Shown: positions 1-5,873 of the stretch, piece by piece
How the letters are laid out: the number at the start of each line of letters is the position of its first letter
Position numbering within the stretch: the first letter of the stretch is position 1
From: Paracoccaceae bacterium
GTDB lineage: Bacteria; Pseudomonadota; Alphaproteobacteria; Rhodobacterales; Rhodobacteraceae
Assembly: GCA_018647275.1 (NCBI GenBank)
Contig: JABGTH010000209.1
Location: forward strand, 1 to 13,293
Direction: 5' to 3'
Length of the DNA stretch: 13,293 nucleotides
Program-made: the position numbers and the translations under genes
Notes under the pieces: model-generated
Told to the model about the DNA's origin: nothing
Seen by the model: only the letters and a program-made list of their open reading frames with translations
Database searches by the model: none

Positions 1-284
1 ATGCGCGTCTCTACCGGCGTTGATATGAAGAGGTTGATCCATCGAAACGAACCAAACCGCCCACATATCTCTTCAGATATTTAATTTTCAAACAACGTAG
101 AGACAAAAATAATCAAGATGCGCTAATTAATGTCAGCGCGCCTCGCCATCTAAACCTCTGAATTTCTTCAACAACTTTAAGAAACTAACGTCTCCGCTTA
201 TTCTCGCAGTCGACCGTCACCGCATCACTGCGCCTCCGGTAAAAGGGGTTCTAGTGTTACTACAACAGAGTCGCAAGTGCTTTT

Positions 285-299
285 TTCACAGAATGTGAA
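285..299. repeat. Small inverted repeat TTCACA-gaa-TGTGAA
   Basis: Perfect 6-base arms (285-290 and 294-299) around a 3-base centre. The form suits a dimeric regulator site, but no intact gene is correctly placed downstream, so function is unknown. Confidence 0.4.
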
Positions 300-487
300 G
301 ATAATTTGAAACCACTTATTTTCACTGTTTTTCAGCGCGATAGATGGCTTAGCGGTAGGGCTAGGCCGTCATTACATTGCACTACGATTTTTCTGATTAA
401 ATATCATCCACCCCTCACATCGCCCCCTTCCTCACTGGAGCATCTGGAAATGTTAATCCACCGGACGGTGGCTTCCCAAGCGCCGAC

Positions 488-505
488 TATACAATAGACT
501 GTATA
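488..505. repeat. Small inverted repeat TATACA-N6-TGTATA
   Basis: Perfect 6-base arms (488-493 and 500-505) separated by ATAGAC, in the gene-poor left end. It is operator-like in shape only. The high AT content makes chance occurrence plausible. Confidence 0.3.
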
Positions 506-696
506 TATTGTGCGGTATGACCCCCTCATATATCCGTTAATTTGGCGGACTTAGGTGTAATGTACAATTCAGCTCCCCAATTATTCAGTTCCCGCACGAC
601 AGGCCCTTTTAGACCTCATTGACTTGGCTGTTTTTAATCTTCGAGCAGAGTGGGTAACTATTGCTTAAAACCTGTGGAACAGAGAGCTGCATACCG

Positions 697-1020
697 ATGG
701 AAAACCACTTTTTTCACCGACCAGGATGCATTTGAAGCGTGACTGAAAGCCCACCAAGACACCAATGAGGTTTAGGTGGATCAACGGCATACGCAAAAGC
801 ATCGATAACCAATGACGCAGCATGGCTGTTTCTGTCAAACCTTGCGCCCTCTTATAGACGGGATTCAATCTGGCGGGTCATGAGTGCCAAAAAGCAAGAA
901 ACGCGGCCAAAGCGTTTAGGCATCTTGATCGGCTCATCAAAGGCCAGATTAAAAACCCCCAGTATTCACGAAAAAACGAGCCACCACCCCCCCATGCGCG
1001 CACTGAAGCCAATATCTTAA
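697..1020 (+). pseudogene. Decayed YdeI/OmpD-associated family gene
   Basis: Three + strand pieces, each in a different frame, line up with successive parts of the YdeI/OmpD-associated family (normally about 190-200 residues; role poorly defined). Piece 1 starts at ATG 697: MENHFF, then after removing one T from the T6 run at 709-714, TDQDAFEA-stop-LKAHQDTNEV-stop-V. Both stops (TGA 740-742, TAG 773-775) sit where the family has Trp, as expected from TGG mutation. Piece 2 (777-809) reads WINGIRKSIDN, the family's W-I-D-G-I-R-K-S-I-D signature. Piece 3 (811-1020) reads NDAAWLFLSN, then APSYRRDSIW and VMSAKKQETRPKRL, the typical C-terminal block. About 25 residues appear lost between pieces 1 and 2, and about 75 between pieces 2 and 3. 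The gene is certainly non-functional. Family assignment is from remembered family motifs, not from a search. Confidence 0.8.
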
Positions 1021-1036
1021 CATACGCGATTACGCG

Positions 1037-1345
1037 TTATGAGCGGTCGATGCGCTTGAGCACAGCGACCATGACGATGCCGCAAACAACGTGACCCACC
1101 ACAGCGCCCCGAGTGATGCCAATAAAATTCAAGAAGAACGGCAACCCTGCGACCAATGTGACGCCACCAGTTGCGAAAACCCACAACCCAAAGCCGTAAA
1201 TTGCTGATGGGGTGAACCAATGCGCCTCACCAGCCACGCGCTGCCAAAATGGTTCGAAAATAAACATCCAACCAATTGGGTAACCGATCAAACCGACCAA
1301 GTAGAAGTGCACGAAGTAGGCAGAATCGGTGTAAAGGCGATCAAG
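1037..1345 (-). pseudogene. C-terminal fragment of a small integral membrane protein
   Basis: The - strand frame ending with TAA at 1037 encodes about 95 convincing residues from AYFVHFYLVGLIGYPIGW through GVTLVAGLPFFLNFIG to GHVVCGIVMVAVL. This is a run of about three hydrophobic segments with a short basic tail (KRIDRS). The pattern recalls small uncharacterised rhodobacteral membrane proteins with His in the first helix and a G-H-V in the last; I cannot name the family. Upstream, the same frame stays open to 1546, but there it reads out-of-frame LysE and desaturase sequence, so its apparent N-terminus is not real. I read it as the 3' part of a gene whose 5' part was deleted. The left limit of the junction with the LysE fragment lies at about 1320-1345. 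Confidence 0.6.
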
Positions 1346-1482
1346 CAGCCCAAGCTGGCGATCACTGCAAAGCCAGCGCCGCGCTGTGCGCCATTGCTCA
1401 ATGCCATCAGATTGTTCGGCCCGAAGGCTAAATTGATAGCGAAACAGGCCGGAACCAAAACCAGATAGTCGATTAAAGTGAT
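1324..1482 (-). pseudogene. N-terminal fragment of a LysE/RhtB-type amino-acid exporter
   Basis: Directly after the desaturase stop, and in the same frame, the - strand reads ITLIDYLVLVPACF, FGPNNLMALSNGAQRG, AGFAVIASLGCLIAFTPI. This is the canonical first 50 or so residues of a LysE-family translocator (about 200 residues when whole), with the hallmark G-P-N/G-P-x-x-x-x-x-x-x-G-x-x-x-G stretch after helix 1. After TPI the frame loses similarity and stops at 1290-1288. The expected Met is replaced by ATC immediately after the desaturase TAA, with no Shine-Dalgarno, so even the start appears lost unless ATC is used. The family is an inner-membrane exporter of amino acids or related compounds. 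This copy cannot make a transporter. Confidence 0.75.
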
Positions 1483-2511
1483 TTAGCCGTGCTTGAGTTT
1501 GCGCGCTGTCGCAAAGGACACCAGACGTTTGTTGGTACTGTCCCACAGGTCAAGGCTGGCGCATTTGAAGCTTTCGCGCAGGTTCATGCGGCTGCTGGAA
1601 TTTGCCAGCTCTTCATGATCGCGCAACACTTCCGTCAAACGGTAGAATGGAATGCGGCTGTACAGGTGGTGTACGTGGTGAATGCCGATGTTGGCAGAGA
1701 ACCACTGCAAGATTGGAGGCAGATCATAGTGTGACGAGCCATGAAGCGCGGCTTCGTGAACTTGCCAGTCATGATGCTCCTCCCAATGTGTCGTTTCAAA
1801 CTGGTGCTGTACGTAGAACAACCAAACGCCGGTTGTCGCGGCGATCAAAGTTGTTGGAAGGAACACAAAGAACAGGGCCTGCCAGCCACCAAATTTCACG
1901 ATGATCGTGAGTAGAATTGCAATGGCCAGATTGGTGCCCATCGCACTTATCCAGTCCTTCTTTTGGCTGAAGTCAGACCATGGGATACGGTTTGTCAAAA
2001 GAAACAAATAGGTTGGACCAATGCCAAACATTACGATTGGGTGGCGATATGCCCGGTACAACAAGCGGCCCCAGCGGCTGCGCTGGTGATACTCTTCTAC
2101 CGTCAATGTCTTCACGTCGCCGATGCCGCGTTGATCCAAATCACCTGCGTGGCTGTGGTGAATCGAATGGGTGCGGCGCCATACGTCGTATGGTGTCAGT
2201 GTTAGGATGCCAAGTGCGCGGCCGGTCCAGTCGCTGACAGTGCGGTTATCAAAAAATGATCCGTGTCCACAATCGTGCTGAATGCAGAACAGCCGTAGCA
2301 AGAAACAGCCATTTATCGCAGAGATTCCCAAGGCCGCCATGTAGCTGTAGTTCGCGATCCAGCAGGCCAAGACCCACAAAATGATGAACGGAACAACACT
2401 GACGCCCAACTCGAAGCTGCTGCGCAAGCTATTGGGCTCGCGGTATTTCTTTAAAATCTGGACCCAATCGCGGGCAGCCATATTCGAAGAATTATTGGTT
2501 TTGTCAGTCAT
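1483..2511 (-). CDS. Membrane fatty acid desaturase
   Basis: A 342-residue integral membrane di-iron desaturase that introduces a cis double bond into membrane acyl chains, drawing electrons from ferredoxin or a similar carrier. All three histidine boxes are present: HDCGH at 79-83, HSIHH at 115-119 and HHVHH at 278-282, with the usual long gap before the third. Hydrophobic pairs are visible at about 36-74 and 190-232, with a weaker segment at 158-173. Length, and the 'WRRTHSIHHSHAGDLDQRG' context of box 2, match the acyl-lipid Delta12/omega-6-type desaturases of bacteria and cyanobacteria (DesA-like). Regiospecificity cannot be read from sequence. The ATG at 2511 is preceded by only a weak purine stretch. 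It diverges from pnp; downstream lie the LysE and membrane-protein remnants, so any former operon partners are lost. No terminator is obvious after it. Confidence 0.93.
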   Translation of the reverse strand: MTDKTNNSSNMAARDWVQILKKYREPNSLRSSFELGVSVVPFIILWVLACWIANYSYMAALGISAINGCFLLRLFCIQHDCGHGSFFDNRTVSDWTGRALGILTLTPYDVWRRTHSIHHSHAGDLDQRGIGDVKTLTVEEYHQRSRWGRLLYRAYRHPIVMFGIGPTYLFLLTNRIPWSDFSQKKDWISAMGTNLAIAILLTIIVKFGGWQALFFVFLPTTLIAATTGVWLFYVQHQFETTHWEEHHDWQVHEAALHGSSHYDLPPILQWFSANIGIHHVHHLYSRIPFYRLTEVLRDHEELANSSSRMNLRESFKCASLDLWDSTNKRLVSFATARKLKHG

Positions 2512-2608
2512 TTTCTGCTCGTGATCTTTTTGTAATTGTCGGTCTGCAATACTGCATCACGCGGCATTAGAAAACTCCCAATGTTGTGTCATGCTTTTAT
2601 GGCTAAAT

Positions 2609-2621
2609 TTTTGCCGCAAAA
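2609..2621. repeat. Palindrome TTTTGC-C-GCAAAA between desaturase and pnp
   Basis: Perfect 6-base arms around one C, in the 282-base divergent intergenic region. A second TGCAAAA follows at 2626-2632. It is about 100 bases upstream of the desaturase start and could be an operator for it. No regulator is identified. Confidence 0.35.
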
Positions 2622-2658
2622 CCCCTGCAAAATATCCCGTTGACCCAATTCTCTTCCC

Positions 2659-2722
2659 AAGGAGGTAATTGTACTGTATGGCCGCGATATCTGAAATCTG
2701 TCGCTCGGACTCTGGCGGCTGA
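2659..2722 (+). CDS. Possible 14-codon leader ORF upstream of pnp
   Basis: AAGGAGGT at 2659-2666 is a full match to the anti-Shine-Dalgarno, yet no annotated gene follows it. The next ATG, at 2678, opens MAAISEICRSDSGG and stops at TGA 2720-2722, inside the loop of the first pnp leader stem-loop. The SD-to-ATG gap of 11 bases is longer than ideal, so translation is uncertain. If translated, ribosomes would open the first stem. The feature span includes the SD; the ORF itself is 2678-2722. Confidence 0.3.
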
Positions 2723-2778
2723 AATGTAAGATACCGGAGTCAGGGGCAATTCGGCCCCTATGCAAAGGCCAATGGGCC
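2708..2778 (+). promoter_or_regulatory. Structured 5' leader of pnp (three stem-loops)
   Basis: Stem 1: GACTCTGG (2708-2715) with CCGGAGTC (2734-2741), 8 pairs including one G-U, 18-base loop. Stem 2 abuts it: AGGGGC (2742-2747) with GCCCCT (2754-2759), loop AATTCG. Stem 3: GGCC (2767-2770) with GGCC (2775-2778), loop AATG. The SD AAGGA (2782-2786) and the pnp ATG (2794) follow at once. In enterobacteria pnp represses itself through an RNase III-cleaved leader hairpin. A similar role here is inference. No U-run follows stem 2, so it is not a terminator. Confidence 0.6.
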
Positions 2779-2793
2779 AACAAGGAAACGTAG

Positions 2794-4935
2794 ATGTTTA
2801 ACGTAACAAAAAAATCCATGCAGTGGGGCGAAGAGACGCTTACATTGGAAACCGGCAAAGTCGCGCGTCAAGCCGACGGTTCTGTCATCGCCACATTGGG
2901 CGAGACATCCGTTATGGCCAACGTCACTTTTGCACGTAAGCAAAAGCCAGGGCAGGACTTCTTCCCTCTGACTGTGCACTACCAAGAGAAATACTATGCT
3001 GCTGGTAAAGTACCAGGCGGCTTCTTCAAGCGTGAGGCGCGCCCCACCGAGAAAGAGACATTGACTGCTCGTTTGATCGATCGTCCAATTCGCCCACTGT
3101 TCGTTCCTGGCTTCAAAAATGAAGTTTTGGTGATGTGTACTGTTTTATCCCACGACTTGGTTAACGACCCAGACATGGTTGCGATGATCGCGGCCTCTGC
3201 TGCGTTGACTATTTCTGGCGCACCATTCCGCGGCCCTATCGCTGCTTGTCGCGTTGGTTTTGAGGATGGCGAATATATCCTGAACCCAGAAGTTGACGAC
3301 ATGCAGGACCTTCGCTTGAAGCCTGAGCAACGTCTAGACCTTGTAGTTGCCGGTACTAAAGACGCGGTGATGATGGTTGAATCAGAAGCTTATGAGCTTT
3401 CCGAAGCGGAAATGCTGGGCGCTGTTAAATTTGCACACGACTCTATCCAACCAGTGATCGACTTGATCATTGACTTGGCTGAAGGCGCCGCAAAAGAGCC
3501 ATTCGACTTCCAAGCACCTGACTATTCAGACCTGTCTGCTGCCGTTGCTAAAGCTGGCGAAAAAGACATGCGCGCCGCATTCGCAATTGGTGACAAGCAA
3601 GAGCGTACATCTGCTGTTTCAGAAGCACGCGCTGTGATCATGGACGCATTGACTGAAGAACAACAAGCCGATGCGAACCTTGGTTCCGCAATGAAGGGCC
3701 TAGAAGCTGGAATCCTTCGTGGTGACGTTGTCAAAACTGGTAAGCGCATCGACGGTCGTGCTACTGACGAAATTCGCGACATCGTTTGTGAAACTGGCAT
3801 GTTGCCACGTACACACGGTTCAGCTTTGTTCACACGCGGTGAAACACAAGGCTTGGTCGTAACAACCTTGGGTACCGGAGACGACGAGCAGTTCATCGAC
3901 GCACTGCACGGCAACTTCAAATCCAACTTCTTGCTACATTATAACTTCCCTCCATATTCAGTTGGTGAAGTTGGTCGTGTGTCTGGCCCAGGCCGTCGTG
4001 AAATCGGTCACGGTAAATTGGCATGGCGCGCTTTGCAGGCTGTTCTTCCTGCGGCAACTGATTTCCCATACACCGTTCGTGTAGTATCCGAGATCACAGA
4101 ATCCAACGGCTCGTCTTCAATGGCGTCTGTCTGCGGTGGCTCCTTGTCCATGATGGACGCGGGTGTTCCGTTGAAGTCTGCGGTTGCTGGTGTTGCTATG
4201 GGTCTAATCATGGAAGACAACGGCGAATACGCCATTCTATCTGACATCTTGGGTGACGAAGATCACTTAGGCGATATGGACTTTAAAGTAGCTGGTACAG
4301 AAAACGGTATCACGTCTTTGCAAATGGACATCAAGATCGCAGGCATCACTCCAGAGATCATGGAAAAAGCACTCGAGCAGGCACGTACTGGCCGTTTGCA
4401 CATCCTAGGTGAAATGAACAAATCACTTACTGGCGCGGCTGAATTCTCAGAGCACGCACCACGTATCGAAACCATGCAGATCCCAACGGACAAAATCCGT
4501 GAAGTGATCGGTTCAGGTGGTAAAGTGATCCGTGAAATCGTTGAAGTGTCCGGCGCCAAAGTCGACATCAACGACGAAGGCATCATCAAGATCGCATCTC
4601 CAAATGGCGAAGCGATCAAGAAAGCCTACGAAATGATCTGGTCAATCGTAGCTGAGCCAGAAGAAGGCATGGTTTACACCGGTACGGTCGTTAAGATCGT
4701 AGACTTCGGTGCATTCGTGAACTTCTTTGGCAAACGCGATGGTTTGGTCCACGTTTCCCAAATCGAAAACCGCCGTTTGAACCACCCTTCCGACGTCCTG
4801 AAAGAGGGCCAAGAAGTTAAGGTTAAATTGTTGGGCTTTGACGACCGTGGCAAGGTACGCCTTTCCATGAAAGTTGTTGACCAAACAACTGGCGAAGAAA
4901 TCGTTGAAGAAAAGAAAGAGCCAGCTGCGGAGTAA
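2794..4935 (+). CDS. pnp: Polyribonucleotide nucleotidyltransferase (PNPase)
   Basis: A 713-residue phosphorolytic 3'-5' exoribonuclease, cytoplasmic and trimeric, degrading mRNA to nucleoside diphosphates and usually working with RNase E. It is full length for the family. Order: first RNase PH domain about 12-145, linker helices about 150-310, second catalytic RNase PH domain about 315-545, KH domain about 555-613 (GSGG loop at 573-576), S1 domain about 623-692, then a short acidic tail. Catalytic residues are intact: R401/R402 and H406 in GRREIGHG, S441/S442 in SNGSSSM, D490, D496 and K498 in DEDHLGDMDFK. The ATG at 2794 has AAGGA seven bases upstream. rpsO, the usual 5' neighbour in many bacteria, is absent, so the gene probably has its own promoter. 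It is followed by a strong terminator. Confidence 0.98.
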   Translation: MFNVTKKSMQWGEETLTLETGKVARQADGSVIATLGETSVMANVTFARKQKPGQDFFPLTVHYQEKYYAAGKVPGGFFKREARPTEKETLTARLIDRPIRPLFVPGFKNEVLVMCTVLSHDLVNDPDMVAMIAASAALTISGAPFRGPIAACRVGFEDGEYILNPEVDDMQDLRLKPEQRLDLVVAGTKDAVMMVESEAYELSEAEMLGAVKFAHDSIQPVIDLIIDLAEGAAKEPFDFQAPDYSDLSAAVAKAGEKDMRAAFAIGDKQERTSAVSEARAVIMDALTEEQQADANLGSAMKGLEAGILRGDVVKTGKRIDGRATDEIRDIVCETGMLPRTHGSALFTRGETQGLVVTTLGTGDDEQFIDALHGNFKSNFLLHYNFPPYSVGEVGRVSGPGRREIGHGKLAWRALQAVLPAATDFPYTVRVVSEITESNGSSSMASVCGGSLSMMDAGVPLKSAVAGVAMGLIMEDNGEYAILSDILGDEDHLGDMDFKVAGTENGITSLQMDIKIAGITPEIMEKALEQARTGRLHILGEMNKSLTGAAEFSEHAPRIETMQIPTDKIREVIGSGGKVIREIVEVSGAKVDINDEGIIKIASPNGEAIKKAYEMIWSIVAEPEEGMVYTGTVVKIVDFGAFVNFFGKRDGLVHVSQIENRRLNHPSDVLKEGQEVKVKLLGFDDRGKVRLSMKVVDQTTGEEIVEEKKEPAAE

Positions 4936-4970
4936 ATCCAAGGCCTGTCTTTCTAACACGATAGAAATAG

Positions 4971-5001
4971 AAAAGCCCCAGTGGAAACACTGGGGCTTTT
5001 T
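4971..5001 (+). terminator. Rho-independent terminator after pnp, probably bidirectional
   Basis: Perfect 13-pair stem AAAAGCCCCAGTG (4971-4983) with CACTGGGGCTTTT (4988-5000), closed by a GAAA tetraloop and followed by TTTTTG on the + strand. On the - strand the stem is followed by TTTTCTATTTC, so it can also end the convergent peroxiredoxin transcript. Confidence 0.95.
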
Positions 5002-5066
5002 GTTTGCCTAACCATTGCGTTTGAACGTTGGTGCCACAGCCCAGATGGGCCGTGACATTTGTAGCC

Positions 5067-5717
5067 TTAGCTAGGTGCTTTTGTTTTACGCAGGTACGGT
5101 AGGATCGTTTCGAACTCACCAAACTTTGCCTTTGCATCTTCGTTGCTGACGGTTGGGGGGATGATCACGTCTTCGCCCGGAACCCAGTTTGCTGGTGTTG
5201 CCACGCCTTTGGCGGACATTTGCAAACCGTCTAGTGCGCGTAAAACCTCGGCAAAGTTACGGCCCACAGTCATTGGGTATGTCATGGACAGTTTCAGCTG
5301 TTTGTCTGGGCCAATGATGAACACGGAACGTACCGTTGCGCTGTGCGCCGGTGTACGTCCGTCCGGCATGTATGCCTCAGCAGGTAGCATGTTGAAGGCT
5401 TTGGAGACTTCTAGCCCAGTGTCCGCAATGATTGGGAAGCCCGCTTTGGCATCCGCAACTTTTTCAATGTCGGCTTTCCATTTTTTGTGATCCTCAACGC
5501 CGTCGACTGAAACACCAATCACTTTGGTGCCGCGCGCAGCCCATTCATCAGCCAGCTGTGCAACCGCGCCAAATTCAGTTGTACAGACAGGAGTGAAGTC
5601 TTTTGGGTGTGAGAACAAGATCGCCCAAGAATCGCCAACCCAGTCATGCAATTGGATCGTGCCATGGTCTGTTTCCACGGTCATATTCGGGATCGTTTCG
5701 TTGATACGTAGGCTCAT
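5067..5717 (-). CDS. 1-Cys peroxiredoxin (Prx6-type)
   Basis: A 216-residue cytoplasmic thiol peroxidase reducing H2O2, organic hydroperoxides or peroxynitrite. The peroxidatic Cys45 lies in HPKDFTPVCTTEFG, the Prx6-subfamily version of the PxxxT/SxxC motif. Conserved Arg130 (TVRSVF) and the C-terminal block PANWVPGEDVIIPP are also typical. No other cysteine occurs in the protein, so it is a true 1-Cys enzyme needing an external reductant. Length matches the subfamily (about 210-220). The ATG at 5717 has AAGGAG (5730-5725) six bases upstream. It converges on pnp, sharing the terminator at 4971-5001, and diverges from the aldehyde dehydrogenase across a 156-base gap. Regulation by a peroxide sensor is plausible, but no known operator is recognisable. 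Confidence 0.95.
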   Translation of the reverse strand: MSLRINETIPNMTVETDHGTIQLHDWVGDSWAILFSHPKDFTPVCTTEFGAVAQLADEWAARGTKVIGVSVDGVEDHKKWKADIEKVADAKAGFPIIADTGLEVSKAFNMLPAEAYMPDGRTPAHSATVRSVFIIGPDKQLKLSMTYPMTVGRNFAEVLRALDGLQMSAKGVATPANWVPGEDVIIPPTVSNEDAKAKFGEFETILPYLRKTKAPS

Positions 5718-5767
5718 GGTGGTACTCCTTATTTGGTCCAGCGTCGGGGCCCATCATAGCCTGTGCA

Positions 5768-5781
5768 ATGTATGGATACAT
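5768..5781. promoter_or_regulatory. Palindrome ATGTAT-GG-ATACAT, candidate operator
   Basis: Perfect 6-base arms (5768-5773 and 5776-5781) in the divergent gap, 51 bases upstream of the peroxiredoxin start and 93 upstream of the aldehyde dehydrogenase start. Its position suits regulation of one or both genes. The regulator is unknown. Confidence 0.35.
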
Positions 5782-5831
5782 CCCCGTCCTTGATACTGAT
5801 TTAATGTGGTGACACAGTGTTTTCAATTGGA

Positions 5832-5848
5832 GGCCCAAAGTTAGGGCC
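5832..5848 (+). promoter_or_regulatory. Short hairpin in the aldehyde dehydrogenase leader
   Basis: GGCCC (5832-5836) pairs with GGGCC (5844-5848) over a 7-base loop, 25 bases before the start codon. No U-run follows. It could influence translation or RNA stability; this is only a structural observation. Confidence 0.3.
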
Positions 5849-5873
5849 GCTGCATATTATCGGGAGAAATGCC

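Larger units (their letters stand above)
1..696. other. Gene-poor left end, no recognised gene
   Basis: No frame in this AT-rich stretch gives a protein I recognise. At the edge, + frame 1 is open from base 1 to a TAA at 82-84 (ending PHISSDI), which could be the tail of a gene lying outside the window. On the - strand an ATG at 42-40 opens a frame (MDQPLHINAGRDAH) that leaves the window. Neither can be judged from so little sequence. A + frame ending at 666-668 reads ARQALLDLIDLAVFNLRAEW, which looks protein-like but is short, lacks a clear start and is unassigned. Given the decayed genes immediately to the right, this stretch may also be degraded coding DNA. That is inference. Confidence 0.5.

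Noticed and set aside
65..80. Hairpin ATATCT-CTTC-AGATAT near the left edge as a terminator
   Set aside because: Only six mostly A-T pairs and no proper T-run; too weak to call.
345..363. tRNA-like D-arm (TGGCTTAGCGGTAGGGCTA)
   Set aside because: No T-arm GTTCRA, no acceptor pairing and no convincing anticodon arm follow.
665..868. A 67-codon - strand ORF
   Set aside because: It is antisense to the YdeI-family pseudogene; I first considered a transposase remnant but the + strand matches are far better.
1037..1546. A 169-codon - strand ORF as an intact novel membrane protein
   Set aside because: Its first ~70 codons are out-of-frame readings of the desaturase end and a clear LysE N-terminus; only the last ~95 codons look genuine.
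5817..5873. GTG start for the aldehyde dehydrogenase
   Set aside because: The ATG at 5874 has a good ribosome site and matches the family N-terminus.
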